Shown: positions 27,932 to 37,686, counted from the first letter of the stretch. The stretch: DNA of 64,000 nt from Synechococcus sp. PCC 7336 (GCF_000332275.1 NZ_CM001776.1:3532008-3596007); one strand, 5' to 3'. Made by a program: numbers and translations. The notes: generated from the sequence alone by a model not told the origin.

Positions 27932-30900
27932 CAGCGATTCGAGTTGACGGTGGCGGCGGATGAGTCGGCTCCGCTGGTGAATTTGGTTGCGACGGGCGAT
28001 CGCGTCAGTTTGGGCGATCCGATTACTTTCCTGGCGACGACGAGCGACAACGTTGGAGTGGATTTGCTGACGTTGGCGGTGGATGGCTCTCCCGTAGCGT
28101 TGCAGGTGGATGGGACGTTTGCGTTTACGCCCGATGGGGCTGGGGAGTTTGTGGCGATCGCCTCTGCAACCGACGCGGCGGGCAACCAGTCTCAAGCCAG
28201 CTTCACCTTCGATGTCGTCGATTTCAGCGACGGCACGCCGCCGACGGTGGAGCTAGTCGCCGAGCAGTTCGAGGATTTCGTCACGGCACCGACAGACATC
28301 TTCGGTACGGTGACGGATGACAATCTGGACTTCTACACCCTCTCGGTTGCGCCTGTAGGGACGGACGAGTTTGTCGAGATTTTCCGAGGGGAGTCAAATA
28401 TTGCGGATGGCGATCTCGGCGACTTCGACCCGACGCTGTTGCAGAACGATGCTTACACGTTGCGCTTGGAGGCGGTGGATGAGACGGGGAATGTGAATGC
28501 GATCGAGCAGACCGTCAATGTGGCAGGCGGATTGAAGCAGGGGAATTTCCAACTCTCTTTCACCGACCTGCAAATTCCCCTGACCGGGATTCCGATCAGC
28601 GTCACTCGCACTTACGACAGTCTTAATGCCAGCAGCAGCGACGACTTTGGCTTTGGCTGGCGTTTGGAGTTCCGCGATACGGATCTGCGCACCAGTTTGG
28701 GACCGGACGAGCTGTTCGAGCAATTAGGGATTCGTTCTCAAGCGTTTGACGACAGAACTCGGGTTTACATCACCTTGCCGGGAGGCGAGAGACAGGCGTT
28801 TACGTTTGCGCCGACGGTCGACCCGATTTCGGCCTTCTTCCCCTCTGTGGATTTGGGCGGCGACCCGACTATCTACCGCTCGGCTTTCCGAGGGGATGCT
28901 GGAGTTACTAGCAGGTTGGAGATTGAAGGTGTATCGCGGCTGTCACGGGCAGCGGACGGTTCCTATGTCAGTCTCAATCAGGGAGCTGGACTCAATCCTG
29001 CCGACACCGATCGCGGCTTTAGCGGCATTTACCGACTCACCACCCGTGAAGGGATTGTCTATCGTATCGATGCGGAAACTGGGGACTTGGTCACAGTAGA
29101 GGATCGCAATGGCAATCTTCTCACCTATAGCGATGACGGGATTGTTAGTTCCACCGGTCAGTCCGTCAGCTTCGAGCGCAACGCACAAGGGCGAATCGTA
29201 TCTGTTCTCGATCCGGCTGGGCAGCGCATTCAATACGAGTACGATGCTGCCGGAGATTTAGTCGCGGTAACGGATCGCGAGAACAACACAAGCCGCTATG
29301 ACTACAGTGAAGAGCGGGCTCATTTCTTAGAGGAGATTACCGATCCATTAGGACGCACGGGCATCCGCTCGGAGTATGACGAGGCGGGACGGTTGAATCG
29401 CGTCTTGGGCAGTGGCGAGCAGTCCGTTCAGATTGCCTACGACCCTAACAACTCACTCCAGACCGTGACCGATGCCTTGGGGCGAGCGACTACTTACGTC
29501 TACGACGATCGCGGCAATATCCTCACCGAAATCAATCCGTTATTGGGAGAAATCCGCCGCACGTATGACGAAAACAACAATCTTCTGAGCTTGACTAATG
29601 CAGCAGGTGAGACTCAGCTCTATACCTACGACAATCAAAATAATTTATTGAGTGTTGAGGATGAATTAGAGAACGAGCTGCGATTTACTTACGGGGCATT
29701 CAGTCAGCTCACTAGCGTGACAGATGCTATAGGTAACTCAACAACATTTACCTATGACGAACGCGGCAATTTGATTCTTACAACCGATCCCCTACAGCAA
29801 GAAACCAGATTTTTGTATAACTCCGAGGGGCTGTTAGTTCGCTCCGCCGATGCCCTCGACCAAATATCACAATACTTCTACGATGATTTCGGCAATTTAG
29901 TGCGATCGATTAATCCAATCGGTAATGAAGCGTTATACACCTACGATAACAACGGGCGCCTGCTGACTGCATCTGGCATTCAAACCACTGCTGCGGGAGA
30001 AGCCCGTACCGTTGAAATTATCTATACCTACGATTTAGAGGGGCGAGTCATCAGTGTTACAGATCCCGAAGGCCGAACCCTTAGCTACGAATACGATGCC
30101 GTTGGCAATCAGGTGGCTCAGATCGATCCCCTAGGCCGAAGGACTGAATTTGTATATGACGAACTCGGTCTACTAGAAGAAGTTATTTATCCCGATGAAA
30201 CCCCTGAAACTCTGGTCGACAATTTGCGGACTTCCTATGTCTACAATGCGGTCAATCAACTCATCTCCGTGGTCGATCGTGCGGGTCGAGAAACCCATTT
30301 TGAATACGATAGGCTCGATCGCCGCGTGGCCACAATTTTTGCAGATGATACGCCCGACGATCTGACAGATAATCCTCGACAAACCACTCAATACGATGCC
30401 GTGGGCCGTGTGGTAGCTGCAATTGACGAGTTGAGCAACGAAACTCAATTTGAATACGACACAGTCGGACGTTTGGCCCTAGTGCGCGATGCCCTCGGTC
30501 GGGAAAACACCTATGAGTACGACGCCGCCAGTCGTCTGGTGGCCGTCACCGATCCACTGCTGCGCACTACCCGCTTTACCTACGACGAGCTCGATCGCCT
30601 TGTCTCCACCGAGTTTGCTGATGGCGGCGTGCAATCCACCACCTACGACGCTCTGAACCGCGTTGTAGAAACGCAGGACCGCGAAAATAATGCCACTGCC
30701 TACGAATACGACGCCCTCGGTCGCCTCACCGCTGTGGAAGATGCCCTCGAACAGCGCACCACCTATCTCTATGACGAGTTGGGCAATCTATTGCGCGCCA
30801 CCGACCCCAATAACCATTCAACCTTCTACGAATACAATCGCGTTGGTCAAGTGGTTGCAACGGAACTGGCCCTGGGCGAGCGGGAGACTTATACCTATAA

Positions 30901-33163
30901 CGAGGTTGGCAATCTCATTGGCCTAACCGATTTCAATCAAAACACCACCACCTTCACTTACGACCCGGAAAACCTCCTCACTCGCAAAGAGTTTGAGGAT
31001 GGTTCGACTGTCGCCTATACCTACACGGATACGCTTCAACTCTCGACAATTGATGATTCCCGCTACGGCCTTGTCCAATATGAGTTCGACGAACGCGAGC
31101 GGCTCACGGCTCAAACCAATCCCGATGGTCTCCAGATCGCCTATACCTACGACGATGCTGGCAATCGCACCAGTCTCTCTGCTCCATCGGGCAACACCAG
31201 CTATGCCTACGATGCCCTCAACCGTTTGGTAACAGTAACCAATCCCAATCTGGGCGCTACCGTCTATACCTACGATGAGGTCAGCAATCTTGTCCGTACT
31301 GATTTGGCCAATGGTACGGTTGAAACCCGCAACTACGACCAGCTCAACCGTCTAACTTCGCTTCAGCATGAAAATGCCGAAGGCGATATCCTAGCTCGCT
31401 ACGGTTACACTCTCGATGCAGTGGGTAACCGCACTGCTGTGACTGAGTTGGACGGTCGGCAGGTGAACTACACCTACGATCTCACTTACCGCCTGTTGAG
31501 TGAGTCCATCGTCGATCCGGTTAATGGCGATCGCGCCATCGAATACACCTACGACCCCGCTGGCAATCGCCTCACCCGCACGGATTCGTTGGAAGGGTTG
31601 ACCCAATACACCTACGATGCCAACAACCGCTTGCTGACGACGCTAGATGAGGCAGGCAGTCTCACCCAGTTCAGTTACGACGACAACGGTAATTTAATCC
31701 TGCGGGAGAATTCTGCCCAACGGACTGCTTACAGCTTCGATTTTGAGAATCGGTTGGTGGCGGCTGACATTGAGCGAGGCGGCGATCGGCAGGTGGCCGA
31801 GTTTATCTACGACGATTTCGGCATTCGCGTGGCGTCGGTTGTGGATGGGGTAGAGACTCGCTTCTTAGTCGATAGCAATCTGACTTACGCGCAGGTGCTG
31901 GAGGAATATAGACCGGATGGCACGATTGAGACTGCTTACGTCTATGGCAACGGCTCGATCGCTCAATTGGAAGGGGAGGCAGCTACTTACTTCCATGTGG
32001 ATGGTTTGGGCAGCACGAGGATGTTGAGCGATGAGACAGGGGCTATTGTTGCCGAGTACGATTATGATGCCTTTGGGCGGGCGATCGGCCAACAGGGAGT
32101 CGAGACAGACTTTCAGTTTGCAGGGGAGCAACGGGATGCGACATTGGAGCTCGATTATTTGCGGGCTCGCTATTACGACCCCGACCTCGGGCGGTTTATC
32201 AGCCGCGATCCGTTCTCTGGGTTCATCACAGATCCGTACTCTCAACACAAGTATCAGTACGCTCACGCCAACCCAGTGAACAATACCGACCCCAGCGGAT
32301 TGTTCACTATCGGCGAGATTGAAGCAGCCAGAAACATTCGCAATACCCTTGCAGAAATCCAATTCACAGCAGGTGAGGGCCTGATTTCAACTACGACAAG
32401 TGGAGGAGAAGCTGGAGCAGGCAATGCTCTAGTCAACCCAATTGCGGGCTTGGCTTTTGGAGCAGTTATAGGAAGACTTGCAGCAGCTATTCCTGGCGGA
32501 AGCCTTCTTCTGAAAGGGATAGCTGCCAAGTCAGCATTAGATGGAGATCTTGTTAGTCCTATCAATACTCCTTCAGGCGGAGGGAGTTTCGATCCTAATA
32601 GCCCTCAGATCATCACGGACCCCTCAAGATTACTACCGCCTGAAAGATTACACCCTTCCTTCTCACAAACAGTGAGCGATACTGATATCAGTAGGCTAGA
32701 GCAAATTAGGGATACAGCAAGAAACTTTCTCGATCAGAATTTATCTCAGGCTTCGAGTAATAAAGACAGGCAAAGTATTGCTGATTTTAGAGATAGATTG
32801 GATGGAAGTGTATTTAATACTAGAAAGACACTCGGCTTTGCTGACGTAGATATCGATGGTAGATTCTTTACAGTTGGGGGATTCTCTGGGGGGCGGAATG
32901 TGCCAGTCTTAGCTCCACTACTACCAGAAGATCAACGAAACCTTCCAGCCATAAGATTGGACGGTCAATCACGAGAACGCTTCTCTGATACAGAGATTAA
33001 GATTCTAGAGCAAGTACTCCAAAATACCTCACAAAGTAGTGACGGTCATCTTCGACTAGTCGTTAATAGGCTTTCATGTCGTTCTTGTAGAAATTATGCT
33101 ATAGATCAGTTCCAGAGGTTGAGACCAAGAATCAGAATACAAATTGCTGAGCTAGCTAGATAG
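27902..33163 (+). CDS. Cassette 3: displaced Rhs C-terminal half with deaminase-like toxin tip
   Basis: The frame is open for 1753 codons, but the GTG at 27902 is probably not a real start: homology to the main protein begins at VEQRFELTVAADESAP, mid-domain (main residue about 4655), with no promoter or ribosome-binding site. It copies the Ig-like region, full YD-repeat wall and type A core (PSGLF near 32305), then diverges. After a Gly/Ala-rich hydrophobic linker, the tip ends with FSDTEIKILEQVLQ, then NRLSCRSCRNYAIDQF (Cys1726 and Cys1729 in ORF numbering) and RIRIQIAEL. An acidic D-x-E ahead of a C-x-x-C pair is the zinc site of deaminase-fold toxins, which modify bases in nucleic acid. 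A SUKH immunity gene directly behind fits that class. It is probably silent until recombined onto the full-length gene. Confidence 0.8.
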   Translation: MVCFDRFLVEQRFELTVAADESAPLVNLVATGDRVSLGDPITFLATTSDNVGVDLLTLAVDGSPVALQVDGTFAFTPDGAGEFVAIASATDAAGNQSQASFTFDVVDFSDGTPPTVELVAEQFEDFVTAPTDIFGTVTDDNLDFYTLSVAPVGTDEFVEIFRGESNIADGDLGDFDPTLLQNDAYTLRLEAVDETGNVNAIEQTVNVAGGLKQGNFQLSFTDLQIPLTGIPISVTRTYDSLNASSSDDFGFGWRLEFRDTDLRTSLGPDELFEQLGIRSQAFDDRTRVYITLPGGERQAFTFAPTVDPISAFFPSVDLGGDPTIYRSAFRGDAGVTSRLEIEGVSRLSRAADGSYVSLNQGAGLNPADTDRGFSGIYRLTTREGIVYRIDAETGDLVTVEDRNGNLLTYSDDGIVSSTGQSVSFERNAQGRIVSVLDPAGQRIQYEYDAAGDLVAVTDRENNTSRYDYSEERAHFLEEITDPLGRTGIRSEYDEAGRLNRVLGSGEQSVQIAYDPNNSLQTVTDALGRATTYVYDDRGNILTEINPLLGEIRRTYDENNNLLSLTNAAGETQLYTYDNQNNLLSVEDELENELRFTYGAFSQLTSVTDAIGNSTTFTYDERGNLILTTDPLQQETRFLYNSEGLLVRSADALDQISQYFYDDFGNLVRSINPIGNEALYTYDNNGRLLTASGIQTTAAGEARTVEIIYTYDLEGRVISVTDPEGRTLSYEYDAVGNQVAQIDPLGRRTEFVYDELGLLEEVIYPDETPETLVDNLRTSYVYNAVNQLISVVDRAGRETHFEYDRLDRRVATIFADDTPDDLTDNPRQTTQYDAVGRVVAAIDELSNETQFEYDTVGRLALVRDALGRENTYEYDAASRLVAVTDPLLRTTRFTYDELDRLVSTEFADGGVQSTTYDALNRVVETQDRENNATAYEYDALGRLTAVEDALEQRTTYLYDELGNLLRATDPNNHSTFYEYNRVGQVVATELALGERETYTYNEVGNLIGLTDFNQNTTTFTYDPENLLTRKEFEDGSTVAYTYTDTLQLSTIDDSRYGLVQYEFDERERLTAQTNPDGLQIAYTYDDAGNRTSLSAPSGNTSYAYDALNRLVTVTNPNLGATVYTYDEVSNLVRTDLANGTVETRNYDQLNRLTSLQHENAEGDILARYGYTLDAVGNRTAVTELDGRQVNYTYDLTYRLLSESIVDPVNGDRAIEYTYDPAGNRLTRTDSLEGLTQYTYDANNRLLTTLDEAGSLTQFSYDDNGNLILRENSAQRTAYSFDFENRLVAADIERGGDRQVAEFIYDDFGIRVASVVDGVETRFLVDSNLTYAQVLEEYRPDGTIETAYVYGNGSIAQLEGEAATYFHVDGLGSTRMLSDETGAIVAEYDYDAFGRAIGQQGVETDFQFAGEQRDATLELDYLRARYYDPDLGRFISRDPFSGFITDPYSQHKYQYAHANPVNNTDPSGLFTIGEIEAARNIRNTLAEIQFTAGEGLISTTTSGGEAGAGNALVNPIAGLAFGAVIGRLAAAIPGGSLLLKGIAAKSALDGDLVSPINTPSGGGSFDPNSPQIITDPSRLLPPERLHPSFSQTVSDTDISRLEQIRDTARNFLDQNLSQASSNKDRQSIADFRDRLDGSVFNTRKTLGFADVDIDGRFFTVGGFSGGRNVPVLAPLLPEDQRNLPAIRLDGQSRERFSDTEIKILEQVLQNTSQSSDGHLRLVVNRLSCRSCRNYAIDQFQRLRPRIRIQIAELAR
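31493..32354 (+). repeat. YD-repeat/core block nearly identical to 36073-36934
   Basis: The last YD repeats, core and first linker codons of cassettes 3 and 5 align at a constant offset of 4580, with only a handful of substitutions (for example ADIERGG/ADIKRGG and RDATLE/RDTTLE). Similarity stops just after the linker codons GEIEAA-NIRNTLA, where the two toxin tips begin. Confidence 0.88.
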
Positions 33164-33174
33164 AGAGATGAACC

Positions 33175-33636
33175 ATGATTTCTAATCTTGATGATTTGAG
33201 AGAAGCACTAATCTCCTCTGGGATTGCCTCTGAATATCAACTAATAGGATGTACTCCTCAAGAACTAGAAGAGATTGATATCAAGTATGGAAAACTTCCA
33301 AAGTCTTACAGGCAAATCATGAGACTCATTGGCCATCGAGCAGGCAAATTAATAGATAGAAGAGAATTTGAATTCTATTACGACCAGGTCTTAGAAGTCA
33401 ATGAATTATATCTTGCACGACTTAAATTGGTTGTACAGGAAGAAGGCTTAATTGATAAAATCTTCATAATATCATCCAGATATACTGAGTATCCTAAATT
33501 CCTTGTGGCCGATGGAAAGGATGATTCCCCTGTGTATGTTTGGGATGATGATGGAGACATTAAACAAGCATACACTTCAGTCTGGAAATGGATAGAAGCT
33601 TTCATAAAAGATGCTCAGCTTTTTCTGAATTTGTGA
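33175..33636 (+). CDS. SUKH-family (SMI1/KNR4) immunity protein for tip 3
   Basis: This 153-residue protein starts 11 bases after the tip 3 stop, with gagagatgaacc ahead of the ATG. The SUKH hallmarks are present: IGCTPQELEEIDIKYGKLPKSYRQIMRLIG (the E-x-x-x-G-x-LP-x-x-Y core), FLVADG, PVYVWDDDG and a C-terminal WKWIEAFI helix. SUKH proteins are a broad group of cytoplasmic immunity factors that bind many toxin types, often deaminases and nucleases. The gene is clearly AT-richer than the Rhs part. A diverged second copy follows at 33895. Confidence 0.9.
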   Translation: MISNLDDLREALISSGIASEYQLIGCTPQELEEIDIKYGKLPKSYRQIMRLIGHRAGKLIDRREFEFYYDQVLEVNELYLARLKLVVQEEGLIDKIFIISSRYTEYPKFLVADGKDDSPVYVWDDDGDIKQAYTSVWKWIEAFIKDAQLFLNL

Positions 33637-33778
33637 TAGACTTCAAAAGTCTTTCCTATTAAGAAAGGAGTTTTAGCGGCTTTAATTCCTAACTCGTTGC
33701 CAGCAAGGCTTTGGGCCGCTATTGGAGTGGAACTAGCATGCCAAGGTCTAGAAGAGCCTTGATTTTAAACTACATTCA

Positions 33779-33886
33779 CTAGTTGTCAACAGAACTGTAT
33801 GTCGATCTTTCAGGAATTTTGCTATAGAAACATTTCAAAATTTAAGACCGAGAATAAGAATACAAATTGCTGAGTTTGTTAGATAG
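33779..33886 (+). pseudogene. Decayed tail of a second deaminase-like tip
   Basis: The 35 codons LVVNRTVCRSFRN...RPRIRIQIAEFVR-stop closely match the end of tip 3 (LVVNRLSCRSCRN...RPRIRIQIAELAR). The second zinc-binding Cys is changed to Phe, and everything upstream is missing. The same immunity type follows 8 bases later, so this is the remnant of a duplicated toxin/immunity unit. Confidence 0.85.
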
Positions 33887-33894
33887 GAAGAAAG

Positions 33895-34449
33895 ATGATA
33901 ATTCTTAATACTGAAGATCTGAGGGAGAAACTTATTTCATCTGGCATTGCTTCTGATTCCCAATTAATAGGATGTACCACTGAAGAGCTAGATGAGATTG
34001 AAGATAGTTACGGTAATTTGCCAAAATCTTATCGTGAAATAATGAAGTTAATTGGTCGCAAGGCAGGTAGATTAGTTGACAGAAGAGAGTTTGAGTTTTA
34101 TCTAGATCAAATATTGAAAATAAACGAACAAGATCTTGATTATCTAAAATTAGCTGTTAAAGAAGAAGATATAGCAGTCATAAGTCAGTCGTGAACGCTG
34201 AGAGACCTGAAACCCAGTGCCGGCAAGGATCGAGATTTACAATTCATTTAGGATCGCTATATTCCAGAGAATCTTTTTATAGTTTCATCAAGATATGGAG
34301 ATTATTTCAACTTTATCATTACCAATGGTGAAGATGATTCGCCTGTATATGTCTGGGAAGAGGCTGGTCCTATACGTCAGATATATCCATCTGTATGGAA
34401 ATGGATAGAAGATTTTATAAAGGATGTGCAACTTTTTCCATATTTATGA
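33895..34449 (+). pseudogene. Second SUKH immunity gene, broken by an 88-bp MITE
   Basis: The ATG at 33895 follows aggaagaaag, and the first 90-odd residues parallel the intact SUKH gene (LIGCTTEELDEIEDSYGNLP, RREFEFYLDQILKINEQDL). A stop appears at 34192-34194 inside an 88-bp insertion. Removing the insertion plus one TA copy joins EED to IPENLFIVSSRYGDY in frame and continues through DDSPVYVWEEAG and WKWIEDFIKD to a stop at 34447. The gene was intact before the insertion. Confidence 0.9.
34172..34259. mobile_element. 88-bp MITE with IS630-like ends and TA target duplication
   Basis: The ends read TAGCAGTCATAAGTCA on the left and, reverse-complemented, TAGCGATCCTAAATGA on the right. Both resemble the tips of the IS630 element at 43703-44909 (TAGCAATCCTAAATCA). 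The element is flanked by TA at 34170-34171 and 34260-34261, the usual IS630/mariner target. It has no coding capacity and was presumably mobilised by an IS630-type transposase in trans. Confidence 0.82.
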
Positions 34450-34738
34450 TGTCAAATTGATATTTGACTTTATACTGTTACGTTCCGGCAGAACAGCTAA
34501 ACGGAAAGATATCTGAATCTCAAATCATACGGAATCCTATTAGTTAACCCCTTTTTGCTGTTTTGCTACGCTGAGATCTACCCAGCTTGGACTTGCGCGT
34601 TGTGAACAGCATTGTCGTTTGAGGGGTTCATCTGACCGGATTTTATATTATACACTCACATCTAATTATGCTATATTACTCCACATGTGAGGTCGTGTAC
34701 AATAAATATCAATACTGAATCAAGTTCTTAGGTGAGCT
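34450..34738. other. Intergenic region between the SUKH pseudogene and the TPR-like gene
   Basis: There is no gene. An imperfect inverted repeat (AACCCCT...GCTGTT near 34536 against its complement ending at about 34631) could be another fold-back remnant. The last 100 bases are very AT-rich (ttatattatac, tgctatatt) and probably hold the promoter of the gene at 34739; I cannot fix its position. Confidence 0.35.
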
Positions 34739-35704
34739 ATGAGTGGGGCAAAAGGATTTGGCAAGCAGAACCATAAAGAAAATATTGACAGGAGAAAAGA
34801 TCGTTTTGATACAGAGTGGGATGATGCCATCTCTAGATTCCAGATTGATGTTGGATTTAAGTCTTTTCAATTGAACTTGAGGCATCCGAAAACTCGCGAG
34901 ATCTGCAAGCCCCATCAAGCAATTCCTGATGTTTTCAAACAATGGCAAACTATTCAGTCATTGTGGGATCGACGTAGCCTCCTATATGAGGCAATCTACA
35001 GTCTCGTTGGTCAACACATGAAACCTTGGCAAGTTGCCAACTATCTTACTGCCAACCGAAGTCCACTTGACGCATTAGATATTCTTCAAAGTGAAATAAA
35101 GAATTCCAAAAATTCAGATAAATTTCCAGAATACTGCATAGCTTTATCTAGATCTCTGATCGCTCTAACATATTACAAAGAAGCACTAACATGGGCTCAA
35201 AAGGCATTTCAAGCTAGCCCGAAGGATATACGAAATAAGTTTATCTTAGCTGATGCCTATGCTTTATGTGGTTATCCTGAAGAGGCTGACAAAATCTACC
35301 AGGAGCAGTTAGCTTTAGCCAAGCCCTCCCAAAACAACTCGATTTCTGAAATGTTTTCAGAAATGTTCGCTAAAGAGACAGGAATAATTTCATCCCCTGT
35401 ATTTGCTGTTCAGATTGGATTGCAACTAAGCGACCCGCATCAATCTGCTGAATTTTGGAAGATTGCTGAGGCTGAATTTTATGACAGCCCGTATTTTAGA
35501 ATGCAACATGCATATCATTTAGCAAACTCTGGTAGTGTAGAGCACTGCATTGCTAAGCTTATAGCCTTAACTCACGAGATGCCCTGGCTAAAAGAAGCCA
35601 ACCTGAAACTGATGCAGATTTTTGAAGAGTTAAATCAATCAGGCAAAGTCATTATGCCTGAGTTTCAGTCTCAATTGCGTAAACGCCTTGAGTCAAACTC
35701 TTAG
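34739..35704 (+). CDS. TPR-like helical protein of unknown role within the toxin array
   Basis: This 321-residue soluble protein has its ATG 5 bases after aggtgag. The start is basic and Lys-rich (SGAKGFGKQNHKENIDRRKDRF), suggesting nucleic-acid or membrane-surface contact. The middle holds TPR-like helix pairs, for example LIALTYYKEALTWAQKAFQASPKDIRNKFILADAYALCGYPEEADKIYQEQL. It does not sit behind a toxin tip, and at 321 residues it is larger than the immunity genes here. Cassette 5 homology begins within about 10 bases of its stop codon, so it marks a cassette boundary. It could be an immunity protein that lost its toxin, a passenger gene or a chromosomal gene cut off by the array; the sequence does not decide. 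Confidence 0.7.
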   Translation: MSGAKGFGKQNHKENIDRRKDRFDTEWDDAISRFQIDVGFKSFQLNLRHPKTREICKPHQAIPDVFKQWQTIQSLWDRRSLLYEAIYSLVGQHMKPWQVANYLTANRSPLDALDILQSEIKNSKNSDKFPEYCIALSRSLIALTYYKEALTWAQKAFQASPKDIRNKFILADAYALCGYPEEADKIYQEQLALAKPSQNNSISEMFSEMFAKETGIISSPVFAVQIGLQLSDPHQSAEFWKIAEAEFYDSPYFRMQHAYHLANSGSVEHCIAKLIALTHEMPWLKEANLKLMQIFEELNQSGKVIMPEFQSQLRKRLESNS

Positions 35705-35712
35705 AGACGATT

Positions 35713-36075
35713 TCAATGTGGTTGCCCCCATCCCCAATCAACTCCCGACGGTCACCTCTACCCCTCGCACGCTGGCTCGACCGGAGCAGCTCTACTCTTA
35801 CGACATCCTGGCTAGCGACCCCGATGGCGACGCCCTCACCTACGAGCTGGTCAACGCTCCTGCAGGAGCTGTGCTCGATGGCGAGCGCTTGGTTTGGAAT
35901 CCCACTGCCGCTCAAATGGGTGATAACGCTTTCTCTATCCGCATTCGCGACAGTCAGGGGGGCAGTATTACCCACGACTTCGAGGTGCAGGTAAGCAACC
36001 GGGTGGTGAATCATACGCCTGTCATTACTTCTGCTCCTGAGCTGACCACCCATCTCGATCGCGACTATCGATCTG
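35713..36075 (+). pseudogene. Cassette 5, 5' part: one cadherin-like domain, fused out of frame
   Basis: This stretch matches the PIPNQLPTVTSTPR ... HTPVITSAPELTTHLDRDYR domain pair of cassette 6 (40680-41030) and the equivalent main-gene region. At about 36070 it jumps to the final YD repeats, deleting some 1700 codons relative to cassette 6 and shifting frame: it reads DYRSVE-stop at 36081-36083. It has no start of its own. Confidence 0.85.
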
Positions 36076-37686
36076 TTGAGTGAGTCTATCGTCGATCCGG
36101 TTAATGGCGATCGCGCTATCGAATACTCCTACGACCCCGCTGGCAATCGCCTCACCCGCACGGATTCGTTGGAAGGGTTGACCCAATACACCTACGATGC
36201 CAACAACCGCTTGCTGACGACGCTAGATGAGGCAGGCAGTCTCACCCAATTCAGTTACGACGACAACGGTAATTTAATCCTGCGGGAGAATTCTGCCCAA
36301 CGGACTGCTTACAGCTTCGATTTTGAGAATCGGTTGGTGGCGGCTGACATTAAGCGAGGCGGCGATCGGCAGGTGGCCGAGTTTATCTACGACGATTTCG
36401 GCATTCGCGTGGCGTCGGTTGTGGATGGGGTAGAGACTCGCTTCTTAGTCGATAGCAATCTGACTTACGCGCAGGTGCTGGAGGAATATAGACCGGATGG
36501 CACGATTGAGACTGCTTACGTCTATGGCAACGGCTCGATCGCTCAATTGGAAGGGGAGGCAGCTACTTACTTCCATGTGGATGGTTTGGGCAGCACGAGG
36601 ATGTTGAGCGATGAGACAGGGGCTATTGTTGCCGAGTACGATTATGATGCCTTTGGGCGGGCGATCGGCCAACAGGGAGTCGAGACAGACTTTCAGTTTG
36701 CAGGGGAGCAACGGGATACGACATTGGAGCTCGATTATTTGCGGGCTCGCTATTACGACCCCGACCTCGGGCGGTTTATCAGCCGCGATCCGTTCTCTGG
36801 GTTCATCACAGATCCGTACTCTCAACACAAGTATCAGTACGCTCACGCCAACCCAGTGAACAATACCGACCCCAGCGGATTGTTCACTATTGGCGAGATT
36901 GAAGCGGCTAACAACATTCGCAATACCCTTGCAGGGATTCAAGCTAGTACTGGAGAAAGCTTAAGAGATGCAGCCATTCTCAGAACTGAGTTTGGGCTTG
37001 AAAACATTTTGCTTAATTCTATTGGGGGGCTGGTCTTGGGAGCTGTGGTAGGCAGAGCTGCGGCTGCGATTCCCGGAGGCAACCTAGCTCTAGGAGCTTT
37101 AGCCCTTCAATCTGCACTCAATGGAGGCTTTGTCGGCCCAATCGATGGTAGCTCCAGTGGCAACGGAGGAGGCAATGGTACTGGAAGCAAAGGTAGCGGT
37201 GGACCTTCCAATCCTTCTACCTCCCCTAGAGATGTATTGCTTGATACTAATATTGTGGATCAGCTAGCAGATGGAGAACCAGGAAGTGGCAAGTTTGCGC
37301 AGAGGTTAGATGGTAGATTAGTAATAGATGATACAGTGGCGCAAGAAGCTCTCAATGGTGGAATAGATCTCAATAAGTTCTTGAACGACTTCAACGTAGA
37401 AGTTATTAAAGGAGCTAGTGAAGCTGAAGCTCAAGTAATTGCCAGTCGGCTTAACAGAGTGCTGAATAACGATCTAAGGATCATTACTACCGCTGAAAGT
37501 AGAACCTTGAAGTTCGCGACCTCAGACAGAAGAGCATTGACAGCCGCAATTGATGTAGGTGTAGATGCTAGAGCTGTAAGGTTTAGGACACCAAGGTTAC
37601 CTTTTTTCAAGGGTGTTACAAGGTCACTTCGAGGTAGAGGCATTAGAAATATCAGAGTCTTTTTTGAAGCCCTAAATAATTTCTAG
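36076..37686 (+). CDS. Cassette 5: Rhs core with PIN-domain toxin tip
   Basis: The frame opens at an internal TTG in the last YD repeats. It contains the type A core (PSGLF near 36885) and a Gly/Ala-rich hydrophobic linker, then a Gly/Ser-rich spacer and a tip with PIN-domain features: VLLDTNIVDQL (Asp390), conserved acidic residues in the middle (DDTVAQEALNGG) and FATSDRRALTAAIDVG (Asp484), followed by a basic tail. PIN domains are metal-dependent RNases best known from VapC toxins and are uncommon as Rhs tips. An immunity gene starts 7 bases after the stop. The core block is nearly identical to cassette 3, while the tip is unrelated to it. It is probably silent. Confidence 0.8.
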   Translation: MSESIVDPVNGDRAIEYSYDPAGNRLTRTDSLEGLTQYTYDANNRLLTTLDEAGSLTQFSYDDNGNLILRENSAQRTAYSFDFENRLVAADIKRGGDRQVAEFIYDDFGIRVASVVDGVETRFLVDSNLTYAQVLEEYRPDGTIETAYVYGNGSIAQLEGEAATYFHVDGLGSTRMLSDETGAIVAEYDYDAFGRAIGQQGVETDFQFAGEQRDTTLELDYLRARYYDPDLGRFISRDPFSGFITDPYSQHKYQYAHANPVNNTDPSGLFTIGEIEAANNIRNTLAGIQASTGESLRDAAILRTEFGLENILLNSIGGLVLGAVVGRAAAAIPGGNLALGALALQSALNGGFVGPIDGSSSGNGGGNGTGSKGSGGPSNPSTSPRDVLLDTNIVDQLADGEPGSGKFAQRLDGRLVIDDTVAQEALNGGIDLNKFLNDFNVEVIKGASEAEAQVIASRLNRVLNNDLRIITTAESRTLKFATSDRRALTAAIDVGVDARAVRFRTPRLPFFKGVTRSLRGRGIRNIRVFFEALNNF

